DNA of 64,000 nt from Lycium barbarum (Eukaryota; Streptophyta; Magnoliopsida; Solanales; Solanaceae): assembly GCF_019175385.1 (NCBI RefSeq), contig NC_083344.1, positions 21,708,380 to 21,772,379 on the forward strand, read 5' to 3'. Positions within the stretch are counted from its first letter, which is position 1, and the number at the start of each line of letters is the position of its first letter. Positions 22,640 to 34,514 of the stretch are shown piece by piece. The position numbers were made by a program, and so were the translations under genes. The notes beneath the pieces were generated by a model. The model was not told the DNA's origin and did not search any database. It saw only the letters and a program-made list of their open reading frames with translations.

Positions 22640-24139
22640 TAAGGATAGTGCAAGCCGACTAGGCCGCTGTATATGATGTACACAAAAGAATAGGAGCCGA
22701 CAAGGCTACATCACATGACATCTACAAACAACTGTCTACAGACCTATAATAGAATGCAAAGCTGTAGAAGGGACGGGCCCTGTCATACCCATATATATAT
22801 ATACATGTCAAAAATGGCATACCAAAATAGACTGCAGCTCCGTATCAAGTGGAGTGCACTGACCACTACTGGATGGAGGACCTACAGAGCTGGACCGCCT
22901 GTCTACCTACCTGAACCTGCAGGAGTGAACGCAGCCCCCTGAGCAATAGGGGAGTTAGTACGGAAAATGTACTGAGTATGTAAGGCATAAGAACAACATA
23001 TTCATAGTAATCATGAAAAACGTCTGAAACATAAAAGCTAAACTCAATATCGGATGTGCCTCTGCGATTAATGCTATGCATGCTCTCTTTTAAAATCATA
23101 TATGTATATATATAGTCTATCTGTTGATGCTGTGGAACGTACAACCCAATCCATATCTCATTTCATCCTGCGTCCGGGGTAATTTCATAATCTGCCTACT
23201 GCAGTGGTGTGCACATCTACGTGCCTGCCGTACCGATTGTAGGGCAGTACGATGTAAAAAAATAGATGTGCATATATATAAACCCATGAAAGACTAGAAA
23301 AAGAATACTCTGAACTACGCTGAGCACATAAGATCTCTGGAATCCATAGATATAAAACATAAGAGATCAAGGATACGATTAATCATATACCATCTAGGAG
23401 TAGAGTCTTTGGAACTCGCTCGCTTACTCTGTTCGTTCATAAGATAAGGATCATGCCAAAAAGAATTAGAAAGGACAACCTTAACATACCTTGAAGCGTA
23501 TCTAGTCGTCCAACATCAACTTCACAAACTCGTAAGTCTACAATCAAAATTACATTGGCTACAATTAGACCCTTACAACGCTTACAATCCAATTCAAGTA
23601 CGAAAGGAGCTTAACGAATTGCAGACAACATCTCCTTCGTAAACTTAACAATCCTTCAACTTCAAATTCAATCCAACATCAACAACAATGCCAACAACAA
23701 CAATATCAATACTTACATACCAAAATATAATCAAATCTGTCTCAAATCATTCCTCAAAATATCCCTAATTCCTAACTTCACCTTTATTCAAATTACCGCT
23801 TCTACAACTATATTTCATTAACTTAAAATCACTAAAACTCTTGATAATTAACTCAAACACAAAGGTAGGAATCATTTACCTACCTTGAAGAAGCTAGAAC
23901 TTCCAAAACTCAAGTTTCAACTCCAACTCTAAAGCTCAACAACTCCAATGGAAGCGTAGGAACAACTTTCCTTCACTAGCTCGTGTTCACGGGCTCAGAT
24001 CTTGCTAGAACTTCACTAATTTAACGGAAATGTTGAGGGGAAATATGTTAGATTTTTTTACTGGTTTGGAGAATGAAAAATAATGAATTAAAACGTGGGG
24101 TTTGCATATATATAGGTGGAACTAGAAATTTCCAGCGAT

Positions 24140-24290
24140 GCGGGTTGACGGGTGGGTCGAAGGCTCGTCGACATGTCGACGGCTCGTCACGTGCTCTGTC
24201 GACCTGCAACCTGAAACTTCAGAGGTGGTGTCTTATCGATTGCGCTCAACGACGGCTCGTCCACGTGTCGACGGCCCGTCAAAGGTGACT
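24140..24290 (-). promoter_or_regulatory. Palindrome cluster and TATA box, 3' LTR of C
   Basis: Words such as CTCGTCGACATGTCGACG, GACGGCTCGTC and TCGACGGCCCGTCAA lie upstream (minus strand) of CCTATATATATG at 24116-24105. The right LTR has the equivalent at 31610-31735 and 31558-31581. Confidence 0.55.
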
Positions 24291-24506
24291 GGTTTCTGCA
24301 GGTTTTTCTGAGTCCCTCGGACTCACATCGATTCGATTCGTTTAACTTCTAACCCTGTCGTATTGGAAAGAACATATGCTTATACTTCGGTATACATGGG
24401 GTAAGGTACTTAATATCTCAAAAACTCAGGTGCGGTTCTCCATACTAAGGGTATAAACTACCAATAAACCAAGGACTTTCTTGCGACCAAAACGAGAGGT
24501 GTAACA

Positions 24507-24525
24507 TTCTCCCCCCTTCGAGACA
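24507..24525 (-). promoter_or_regulatory. Polypurine tract of element C
   Basis: The minus strand reads CGAAGGGGGGAGAA directly before the 3' LTR start TGTTACACC, a canonical plus-strand primer tract. Confidence 0.88.
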
Positions 24526-24715
24526 TACGTCCTCGAATATTCATACAACTCATGAGCTATAAAATTTTTAGCTGAGTATCCCCTGTAAATATACTAATCC
24601 ATCATGCACACATCAACTCAATACAATGCCACATAGGGCCACATGTTAAAATATACAGCACCATGGCCTCACACGACTAATCACAATAACTATAAATGAA
24701 ATCAATACCTGGGGG

Positions 24716-26225
24716 TCATGATTCCTCACTCTGAGCCTCCTGGGACAATGGAAACAAGTATGGGTACTTAGTCCTCATCTCCTCCTTAGTTTCCCAAGTC
24801 ATTTCTTCAACATTGTTATTTCTCCAAAGCACGTTAACGGAAGCTACATCCTTAGTCCGCAATCGACGAACTTGTCTATCCAATATAGCCACCGGGGTTT
24901 TCTCATATGATAATTGCTCAGTCACCTGGATATCCTCTACCGGTACAATTCTCGAGGGATCTCCTATACACGTACGGAGCATAGAAACATGGAATACTGG
25001 ATGTACAGATTCCAACTCAGAAGGTAGTTCTAACTCATTTGCTACCTTACCCACTGTGCGAATGATTCTATATGGCCCAATGTATCGAGGGCTCAACTTA
25101 CCCTTCTTTCCAAATCTCATCACTCCCTTCATAGGCGAGACTTTCAGGAATACCCAATCGCCTACCTAAAACTCCAACTTGCGCCCCCGATTATATGCAT
25201 AGGATTTCTGTCGACTCTATGCCACTAGTAACCTTTCTTGAATCATTTTCACTTTGTCAACTGTTTGCTGTATTAAATCTGGGCGTACTAGTTGATTCCT
25301 TCAAACGTCAAACCATCTTATAGGTGATCTACATCTCCGCCCATATAAAGCCTCATAAGGAGCCATATGGATACTAGAATGGTAACTGTTATTTTATGCA
25401 AACTTAATAAGAGGCAAATGATCATCCCAGCTACCTCATAAGTCAATTACACAAGCTCTCAGCATGTCCTCAAGTGTCTATATAGTACGCTCGGCTTGTC
25501 CATCTGTCTACGGATGAAATGTAGTACTAAGACTCACCTGAGTCCCCAATCCATTCTGAAAAGACCTCCGGAAGTTAGCTGTGAATTGTGCTCATCTATC
25601 TAAAATAATGGCTGAAGGAACACCATGAAGTCGTACAATATCTCTAAGGTAGAGCTTCGCATAATCCTCAGCTGAATAAGTAGTTCTGACAGGCAGAAAG
25701 TGGGCTGACTTTGTAAGCCTATCAACTATGACCCATATTGAATCATGATTCCGTGGAGTATGGGGCATAACTGTAATGAAATCCATGTTAATTACCTCTC
25801 ATTTCCATGTCGGAACCTCCATAGCCTGTAATAAACCTTCAGGCTTCTGGTGCTCTATCTTGACTTGCTAATAATTCGAACACTAAGCGATAAATTCTGC
25901 TATCTCTTTTCATACCATCTCACCAATACACTTCCTTGATATCATGATACCTCTTTGTTGTGCCAAGGTGAATAAAATAGCGAGAATAGTGGGCTTCCCC
26001 CATAACTTGCTGACGGAGGCCTGCAACATTGGGAACATATAATCTACCTCGATACCTAAGTACTCTATCTCCCGTGAGCACGAAGGGTGTCATTTCTTTC
26101 TGCGGAGCTGTATCTCGGTAATGAACTAAAACAGGATCCTCGTACTGACACTTCTTTATCTCAACTACCAAAGATGACATCGTTGTATCCTGAACTGTAA
26201 CTCCTGTATCACCTGAGTCCAACAA
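24716..26225 (-). pseudogene. Integrase and chromodomain of element C
   Basis: Pieces at 25920-26225, 25592-25786 and 24716-25132 give, in order: the linker from RNase H, and an N-terminal zinc region (YSRYFIHLGTTK, decayed). Next comes a catalytic core with MDFITVMP and a Glu in DGQAERTI, then the GPYRIIRTVGKVANEL segment. The C-terminal chromodomain is ILDRQVRRLRTKDVASVNVL followed by EEMTWETKEEM. Stops interrupt the core, for example TAG where FHPQTD is expected (25508-25510). Chromodomains of this type are thought to guide integration into heterochromatin. Confidence 0.88.
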
Positions 26226-27726
26226 CTAAACTCCAAGATTAGCCACCTGACGAACTTCACGGACTATCTCTCTTTTCTCTGGCTGCAAATATGACAGGCT
26301 ACCCATGGATTTACGGCTAAGAGCATCAGCGACTACCTAGGCCTTCCTAGGATGATACAGAATGTCAACATCATAATCTTTTAATAACTCTAGCCATCGC
26401 CTCTGACGTAAGTTCAAGTCCTTCGGCTTAAAGATGTACTGAAGGCTCTTATGGTCGGTATAGATATCAACATGGACACCATATAAGTAGTGCCTTCATA
26501 TTTTCAAGGCATGGATCACTGCAACTAACTGAAGATCATGGGTCAGGTAATTCTTCTCGTGCTTCTTCAGCTGCCTAGAAGCATAAGAAAATAACCTTAC
26601 CATGTTGTATTAATACGCAATCCCCCCCAATACTTGAAGCATCACAATAAATCACATAGCCATCTGTTCCCTCTGGAAGACTCAAGACGGGTGTTGAGGT
26701 TAACTTGTCCTTCAATATCTGGAAACTCCGCTCACATGCCTCCATCCACTGGAACTTGGCTGATTTCTGAGTCAGCTTGGTCAGTGGGGCTGAAAGAGAA
26801 GAAAACCCCTCTACAAACCTCCTATAATATCCTTCTAGACCCAAGAAACTACATATCTTCGTTGGTGGTGTGGGCCTTGGCCAATTCCTCACAGCTTCAA
26901 TCTTTTGAGTATCCGGTCCAATGCCTTTCATCTGAAATAACGTGACCAAGAAAAGCCACAGAGTTCAACCAGAACTCACACTTAGAAAACTTTGCATAGA
27001 ACTCTTTATCTCGAAGAATTCTAAGCACTACATGTAGATGATCTGCATGCTCAGCCGCGGACGAAGAATAAACCAGAATATCATCTATAAACGTGATCAT
27101 AAACAGATCTAGGAAGGGCCTGAACACATGATTCATTAAGTCCATGAATACAGCTGGAGCATTAGTTAGCCCGAATGACACAACACGAAACTCATAGTGC
27201 TCATATCTAGTGCTGAATGCCGTCTTCGGAATATCTTCCTTCTTCACCCTAACCTGATGATACCCTGATCTCAAGTCTATCTTTGAGAAATATCTGGCAC
27301 CCTGTAGCTGGTCAAATAAATCACCAATCCTCAGAAGTGGATATTTATTCTTTATAGTCACCTTATTCAGTTGCCTATTATTAATACATATTCGCAAGGA
27401 GCCATCCTTCTTTCTTACAAACAACACTGGCGCTCCCCACGGCAATATACTGGGTCTAATAAAGCCCGTCTCAAGTAATCCTTCAATTGTTGCTACAGTT
27501 TCTTCAACTCTGCAGGTGCCATTTTATAAGGAGGAATGTATATTGGCTGAGTATCCGGTAATAAATCAATAGTAAAATCAATCTCCCGCTTTGGCGGAAT
27601 GCCTGGAAGCTTATCTAGAAATACCTCTGGAAACTCATTGACCACATGGACAGAATGAAGGGTCGGTGACTCTACTTGTACATCCTGAACCCGAACTAAG
27701 TGATACATATACCCCTTTCTGATCAT
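26226..27726 (-). pseudogene. Reverse transcriptase and RNase H of element C
   Basis: The 27493-27726 part leads into RT ([21 protein letters not shown]). The 26897-27445 part holds the fingers and palm with [15 protein letters not shown], the first catalytic Asp in [10 protein letters not shown], and an intact FIDDILVYS box. The 26575-26949 part holds the RT thumb and the start of RNase H (VIYCDASS). The rest of RNase H, including [14 protein letters not shown] and [11 protein letters not shown], continues through stops to 26226. Frameshifts separate the parts. Confidence 0.88.
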
Positions 27727-27783
27727 CTTTCTTGCGTTAAGGTAGAAAATAAACCTACCCCTCAGCGAAATAGCATTAACCTT

Positions 27784-28130
27784 CTACTCTTGGACTGGCT
27801 CACCGGAAAACTGAAATCGAATTATCTTCATTTTGCAATTAACATTAGCATAACAGGATGCTAACCAATCCATACCCATAATAACATCAAAATCAATCAT
27901 ATCTAACTCAATCAAATCTGCTAGGGTATGGCGACTACAAACTATCACTACACAGCCTCGATATACTCGCTTAGCTATAACTGGATCACCAACTAGCGTA
28001 GACACCTCAAAAGGTTTAATCAACTCAGGATTTATCCCAAACGTGCCAGCAACAAATAGAGTAACATACGATAAGGTGGAACCTGGGTCAATCAGTGCAT
28101 ATTCATCCTAGGAGGAGACTGATAATATAA
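27784..28130 (-). pseudogene. Protease of element C
   Basis: The frame contains the aspartic protease motif ALIDPGSTLSYVT just upstream of the open part at 27784-28023. That part carries the VYRGCVVIV and FDVIMGMDWL motifs typical of chromovirus protease. One stop precedes the active site. Confidence 0.8.
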
Positions 28131-29503
28131 CTGTGACAACATCAGGAGACGACCTACGATCCTGTCTACCAGCTAATGCATAGATGCAGTTCTGAGGACC
28201 GCTCGAACTCGATGTTGCACCCCTTCCTCTACCATATCCTACTAGTGTCTAAGACCCTTGCCCTAAAGGGCGTATAGACGAAGAAGAACTAGCTACGAAC
28301 CCTATAGGCTGAATAATACCTACACCACCTCTCGACGGACACTCCTTCATCACATGACCTAGCTGGCTTCAAGCATAACAAGCATCTGATTCCAATCAAC
28401 ACTGTCCAGAGTGTAAACTACCACACTGGGCACACCATGGTAAAGGTGGTCTCACCTGAACTGACTCCGATCTATGCTGAGAACCCGAAGCTCTGGAACT
28501 CTCACCCGCTCCGGAATAAGAAGGCTGATCAAATCTCTGGCCTGAAAACAGCGGAGGTGCACTCCCTGTTGGATGAAATGGATACCGAGAATACTGTTGT
28601 CTCTATCTCCCTCTAAACTCACCAGCAATATCTAAAGAACTAGCCCTCTTACCATGGCCTCGGTCATGCTCACGCTCTATCTTTCGCTGATGCTTACAAT
28701 CTTCCAGATTCTGTACATATGCCTGTATATGGGAAATATCCATACCCGGCTGTAATGCATCTGTCGTACACTCATCAATCAAATGTTGCCTTAGACCATC
28801 CACAAAATGATGAACTCGATCCTTGATCTCGGCCACCAAAGCTGGGGCATATCTAGCCAATGAGTCAAAGTATACACTATACTCCTGAACACTCATACTG
28901 CCCTACCGGATATGTAAAATCCTGTTTGCTCTGGTCCGCCGAACCTCTGGCGGCAAATAATGGCGAAGAAAAGCATCTAAAAACTCTAGCCAAACGTCTG
29001 GAGGGGCATTATCTCCCCTGGATAGCTCCCACGCCCGGTACTACTGCACTACAACATCACGGAGCCAATAAGAAGCCAAATCCACTAACTTCACCTCATC
29101 AGCGTGCATAAACCTCAAGGTCCTCTACATACTATCAATAAAATCCTGGGGGGTCCATATTTTGCCTCAACACGGAGAGCTCTGGGGGATCTAAACTGAG
29201 AAAAGTCTTAACCCTCGCACTACTAGCTCGGTCTGTCTGATCAACACCAACTCCCTGACGCTGAGCCTGAGTGGCTACCAATCAGGTCAATAACTGTATA
29301 ACATCCCGCTTATCCTAGCCCGGTGCATCTGACTGAGGAACTGGGAGCACTGGAGCAGGTGCTGGAGGCGGGGTATGCAAAGTCCGAGATGGGGTCTCAC
29401 TCTGGGACTGGCCCCGAGCCCTGGTAGCCTGCTGAGTACGGCTAGTAGCCTCACCAGCCACTCCTTTGCCCTTTGGGGCTGCTGTAGCTTTCTTGCGAGG
29501 TAT
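28131..29503 (-). pseudogene. Gag of element C
   Basis: The predicted start at 29501-29503 is now ATA, where related copies have ATG. It follows a splice-acceptor-like TTTTTTTCTGATTTCAG. The N-terminus is Lys/Ala-rich (PRKKATAAPKGKG), followed by a Pro/Ser-rich stretch. The retrotransposon-gag domain is split, with 28603-28896 open (VQEYSVYFDSLARYAP). A zinc-knuckle region at about 28330-28460 is decayed. Stops and frameshifts are frequent. Confidence 0.75.
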
Positions 29504-29686
29504 TACTGAAATCAGAAAAAAAAATAAAAGGCGAACTCTTAACACACGGATTATCGCACGATCTAACAAAGAAGGAATGACGACATCCTAAATGTCTTGC
29601 AGCCTCCTGTTTATAAAGCGGTGCACAACACACCCATAATAAAAACTCTACTAAACATAGTCTGTAGACAACCCTAGGAAAGAACT

Positions 29687-29698
29687 GCTCTGATACCA
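29687..29698 (-). promoter_or_regulatory. Primer-binding site of element C
   Basis: The minus strand reads TGGTATCAGAGC, complementary to the 3' end of initiator methionine tRNA, four bases inside the 5' LTR. Confidence 0.9.
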
Positions 29699-29702
29699 CT
29701 TT

Positions 29703-30083
29703 TGTCACGACCTAAACTGATGAGTCATGACGAGTGTTTGACCTCTATTGACCAAAAACCCCTATACTCGTACCTGGAGCTCACTAAAGGATAGGGTGGC
29801 CCATACATGACTTATAACTGAACTATACTAACTTGAAAGGACAACATCATAAACTCTATATCAAGAACTCTCCGCCATCTGTGCATTTATATATAGGAAA
29901 GGACAGTGCAAGCCGACTAGGCCGCTACATATGTTGTATACAAAGAATAGAAGCTGACAAGGCTACATCACATGACATCCACAAACAACTGTCTACTGAC
30001 CTCTAACAGAATGCAAAGTTGTAGAACGGAAGAGACAGGGCCCCGTCATACCCATATATATATTTATATATATATATATACAC

Positions 30084-30148
<65 letters not shown>

Positions 30149-31952
30149 CAGATATATATATATATATATATACAGATATATATATATATATATCCATATA
30201 TATATATATATATATATATGCATATATATATATACATATATATAAATATATATATATATACATCTAAAAAATAGCATACCAAAATAGACTGCAGCTCCGG
30301 ATCAACTGGAGCGCACTGACCACTGTTGGATGGAAGTCCTACTGAGCTGGACCGCCTGTCTTTCTACCTGAACCTGTGGTTATGAACGCAGCCCCCAGAG
30401 CAATAAGGGAGTCAGCACAGAAAATGTATCGAGTATGTAAGGCTTAAGAACAACATATACATAGGAATCATGAAAAACGGCTGAAACATAAAAGCTAAAC
30501 TCAATATCTTGTAGTGCCTCTGCGGCGGATGCTATGGATGCTCTCTTTTAAAATCATATATGTATATATATAGTCTATTTGTTGATGCTGTGGAACATAC
30601 AACCTGATCCATATCTCATATTATCCAGCGTCCAAGGTAATCTCATAATCTACACACTGCAGTGGTGTGCATATCTACGTGCCTGCCCGACCAACTATAG
30701 CGCGGCGCGGTGTAAGAAAATAGCTGTACATATATATAGATACATGAAAGACGCGAAAAAATACTCTAAACTACTCTAAGCACATAAGATCTCTAGAAGC
30801 CATAGATATAAAACATAAGAGATCAAGGATACGATTAGTCCTATACTATCTAGTAGTAGAGTCTTTGGAACTTGCTCACTTACTCTCTTCGTTCATAAGA
30901 GAAGGATCATGCCAAAAAGAATAGAAGGGGCAACCTTAACATACCTTGAAGCGTATCTAGTTGTCCAACGTCTACTTCACGAACTCATAAGTCTACAATT
31001 AAAATAACATAGGCTACAGTTAGACCCTTACAACACTTACTATCCAATTCAAGTATGGAAGGAGCTTAACAAATTGCGGACAACATCTCCTTCATAAACA
31101 TAACAATCCTTCAACTTCCAATTCAATCCAACATCACAAACAATACCAACAACAACAATATCAATACTTACATACCAAAATATAATCAAATCTATCTCAA
31201 ATCATTCCTCAAAATAGCCCTTAATCCTAACTGTACCCTTATTAAACTTACCGCTTCCACAACTATATTTCCTTAACTTAAAACCACTAAAACTCTTGAT
31301 AATTAACTCAACTACAAAGGCAGCAATCATATACATACCTTGAAGAAGCTAGAACTTCCAAAACTCAAGTTTTAACTCCAACTCTAAAGCTCAACAACTC
31401 CAATGGAACCCTAGGAACTACTTTCGTTCACTAGCTCGGGTTCACGGGCACAGATCTTGCTAGAACTTCACTAATTTAACGGAAATATTGAGGGGAAATA
31501 TGTTAGGGTTTTTTCTCTGGTTTGGAGAATGAAAAATAATGAATTAAAATGTAGGGGTTGTATATATATATATATATATAGTTGGAACTAGAATGTTCCA
31601 GCGATGCGGGTTGATGGGTGGGTCGACAGCTCGTCGACATGCTCCGTCGGCCTGCCACCTGAAAGTTCAGAGGCGGTGGCTCATCGACGGTCACAACGAC
31701 GGATCGTCAATGTTTTGATGGTCCGTCAAAGGTGATGGTTTCCACAGGTTTTCCTGAGTCACTCTAACTCACGTCAATTTGATTTGTTTGACTTCTAGCC
31801 CTGTCGTAATGCAAAGAACATATGCTCATACTTCGGAATACGTGGGGTAAGGTACTTCATATCTCGAAATCTTGGGTGCGGGTCTCCATACTAAGGGTAT
31901 AAACTACCAATAAACCAAAGACTTTCTTGCGACGAAAACGAGAGGTGTAATA
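29703..31952 (-). mobile_element. Right (5') LTR of element C
   Basis: It runs from TGTCACGACC to GGTGTAATA and is collinear with the split left LTR. It contains a 200-bp AT-rich microsatellite (30053-30260) that is only about 13 bp in the left LTR. The palindrome cluster is at about 31610-31735, with a TATA repeat at 31558-31581. TAAAC follows at 31953-31957. Confidence 0.92.
30053..30260. repeat. Compound AT microsatellite, about 208 bp
   Basis: AT repeats are interrupted at intervals by AC, AG or CC. The long open frames it produces on both strands (Tyr/Ile repeats) are artefacts. The homologous site in the left LTR (22791-22803) is short. Confidence 0.95.
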
Positions 31953-31957
31953 TAAAC

Positions 31958-33950
31958 TACCCATTTTTCCTTTAAACCAACTGCGCAAAATAATATAAGG
32001 AGTTCTTTCTTAAAAGGGGCAAAACAATCCAATTTACGCCTAATTTACCAAAATTTAGGTAAGTGTATTCTAAAAACATATTAAGCTGATTAACCCGGTC
32101 CATGTGTGAGTGAAGCATGAATAGAATTTAAATCAATAAAACAATAAATAAACTGTCCATTCATTTAGAAAACTACTATCATTATATAAAAGGAACTAAT
32201 TACACCCGGATATCATAACTCCTAACTTAAATACCCAATATATAAAGGGAATATATTCAAAAAATTTCTTTCAAACAATGATATGCAACACGACGGATTT
32301 TTGCGAGAAATGAACACTAAGTAAACATTTCATGCAATTACTCACACATTGAAATTTGAAGTTCAACCGTATAGTATGGATCCTTAATACTAGGGTGCCT
32401 AACACCTTTTCTAGGGGATCACCAGAAACCATACCTAGAACATTGGATTAAGAAGGTTTTATCAAAATGTATGAATAAACCCTTCAAAACTGATTTTCCT
32501 AATTTCCTAAAAATTAGGTGGCCACATTTTTAAAACAAAGTCCAGAAGAGCACTAACGATTTCGAAGTAGCTTTTCCGAGACCTAACCCCGCCCGCAAAA
32601 ATACAAACCGTTACACTATGTTCACTCATTTTTCTCCTTCGTCTCTACATATTTGGTTTTGGTACTTGTATACTGTTGATCTTTTGTCTACTTTTAGTCT
32701 ATTTGAAGAATTTGCATGAAGTAACCCCTACCTAGTTGCAACCATTCTAGACGGTTACATCTATGTAAAACAATAATCCCCATAATATTGGTTTTTAATT
32801 AAATAAATGGAAAAGTCATAATTTTAATGATTCAAGAGGACTTGTTGAAAGAAAATTTAGTAGAGGTTGTATGTCATGAATTTAAATCGGAAGAACCATA
32901 AATCAGCCCGAGTTTGGTTTAAAAGTGCATGGGCATCAAATCCCATTTGACACCTCAATTTCTTGAAAAGAGAAAGTTCTTCTTAAACTCGTATTTGGAA
33001 AAAAATGGAGTGAAGGTTTTATTTGAGTATGATACGTTTGTGTCAACCTAAGTAATATTTTTGCAAGCATCGGATAAAAGCATAATTTATTTGTGCCTAC
33101 TTATTTTTAAGTAAATGACGAAAATATTAGTATTGATATTTACTTTTCTCATAATGGTTTCTTAAAATATTTGTCGATGATGACATAGTGTGAGTAAATT
33201 TTACATGATTATTCAGTGAATTATATTATTTGCTTGTTATTTAAAAGATGAAATGTCTTATGAGAAATTAGAAATACTTCGTATGAGTTATGAAAATATT
33301 ATTCGCCTATATTAAAATTTTGAAATTGTGGGGGTTACGGTATCTTATTACAGTTATGTTGAGAGAATCTCTTAAAAGTGATCATATTTGATTTAGGTGT
33401 TGTTATTCAAAGTGTTTTTGGAAAATAAAATTTTGAGCAGAAGCAAAAGAACAAGACACAAAGATTTGAACGGAGACGAACTCGAGAAAACAATAATTTT
33501 CATTAGGAAATGAAATTGTCATATTTCAATGGGTAGAGAAAGACAATTTGAAAGTGCAAGGAAAAAAAAGTGGCAAAAATCGGGTTCTATTTTGTTACAA
33601 CTCCACTCTTATTTATTCATGAATCTACCCTAGTGTTTCTTATGAAATAGTAGTGATATAAGTGTTAAGGTAGATGATTAATTTTTATGATCTTAAAATG
33701 CATACTAAGTGTTGAACTAACATATATCATATGCTCGTGATGATTTGTGATCTCATCATATTATTTTTTAACATAAATATGTTGCGTATAAGATCATGTG
33801 GAGTTTAAATTCAAGTTGTGGAATGATATGAATTAGTTAAAGGATCATATCTACACTTGAAAGTTGTTATACAATTTTTTGACCAAGTGAATAAATGGTA
33901 TTTACATTTAAATATTACCTTAAGGTTGGTGAACCTTTATGATAATGTTA
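31958..33950. other. Anonymous AT-rich DNA, possibly decayed copia sequence
   Basis: No open frame, LTR match or domain was recognised. It lies between the end of element C and the first recognisable copia fragment and may contain the lost 5' part of that element. No copy of the copia LTR seen at 50521-51048 was found here. Confidence 0.35.
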
Positions 33951-33959
33951 ATGTCTCTT

Positions 33960-34345
33960 GTGAAGTATGTTTGATAACTGAAGTTGTGAATTTCTCTAGA
34001 CTGTAAAAGATCATTAATAGTGAAAATACTCTCAATTCTGCTTGTAGTACTGAGTCTATTGATTTGTGAGGAGGTAGGCTATTGTTAATGTTGCTTCTAT
34101 TAAAAAATTTAGAAATATGAATTTAATTCCTGCGATGAATTTTGATGAATTTTCTAAGTGCTCAGTTTGTGTAGAAGCAAAACATAACAAAAGGGCTTTT
34201 AAGACTGTCACTAGCAAATAAGTAGAATTCGTTGAACTAGTGCATTTGAACTTAGCTGATTTTAACAACGCGTTTAGTAGAGGTGAAAAGATATATTGCA
34301 ACTCTTTTGTGGATGTCAAGGTGATGAAGAGTTGAAAAATCAACG
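33960..34345 (+). pseudogene. Ty1/copia pre-integrase and integrase start fragment
   Basis: The plus-strand frame gives VNVASIKKFRNMNLIP, then EFSKCSVCVEAKHNKRAFKT, then FVELVHLNLADFNN. This is the order of the GAG-pre-integrase domain: an expected H..H pair damaged by a small deletion, an intact CxxC, and the start of the integrase core. A stop (TAA) lies before VEFVE. The frame is lost after 34345, so the rest of integrase and the RT are missing. The other remains of this element are at 37824-37934 and 50353-51048. Confidence 0.72.
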
Positions 34346-34514
34346 GATATCAAGGTAGAACTTCACTACAAGCTCTGTTGTGAGTTGAAAAAGATGTATC
34401 ATTGTGGGCCAAACAAGCTACACTACTTTCTTGAAATTGTGCCTCATAGGAGTCAATTGAAATTGGTAAGAGTAGTGTGTATAATGGGGAAACAAATAAG
34501 GACATATTTTTGTT

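Larger units (their letters stand above)
22497..24506 (-). mobile_element. Left (3') LTR of element C, inner fragment
   Basis: It continues the 9503-9600 fragment and matches 29803-31952. It ends AGAGGTGTAACA at 24506, on the minus strand the LTR start TGTTACACCTCT. It contains an expanded (TG)n(TA)n tract, a palindrome cluster (about 24140-24290) and a TATA-like stretch at 24105-24116. A splice-donor-like CAAG|GTAGGT lies at 23883. Confidence 0.9.
29506..31338 (-). other. Predicted leader intron of element C (about 1.8 kb)
   Basis: On the minus strand the 5' LTR has a donor CAAG|GTATGT at 31338. It lies about 200 bases after the TATA repeat. The acceptor-like TTTTTTTCTGATTTCAG ends at 29506, two bases before the gag start. 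The predicted intron would remove most of R-U5 and the primer-binding site from a gag mRNA. Elements A and B show matching signals. Not experimentally supported here. Confidence 0.45.
9498..31957 (-). mobile_element. Element C, Tekay/Del-like Ty3/gypsy chromovirus, with D nested inside
   Basis: The element spans 9503-31952, with a perfect 5-bp target duplication TAAAC at 9498-9502 and 31953-31957. The left (3') LTR is 9503-9600 joined to 22497-24506, about 2.1 kb. The right (5') LTR is 29703-31952, about 2.25 kb. The internal region 24507-29702 encodes, on the minus strand, gag, protease, RT, RNase H, integrase and chromodomain. A polypurine tract flanks the 3' LTR and a methionine-initiator-type PBS flanks the 5' LTR. 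Coding capacity is destroyed by many stops and frameshifts. Domain order and the C-terminal chromodomain place it in the chromovirus branch; the Tekay/Del assignment rests on recalled similarity. Confidence 0.9.

Noticed and set aside
29972..30282. Long open frames of Tyr/Ile repeats on both strands
   Set aside because: They arise from the AT microsatellite in the right LTR of element C and have no coding signal.
31958..33950. Copia 5' LTR and primer-binding site
   Set aside because: A GGTATC word near 33349 was considered, but nothing nearby matches the copia LTR at 50521-51048.
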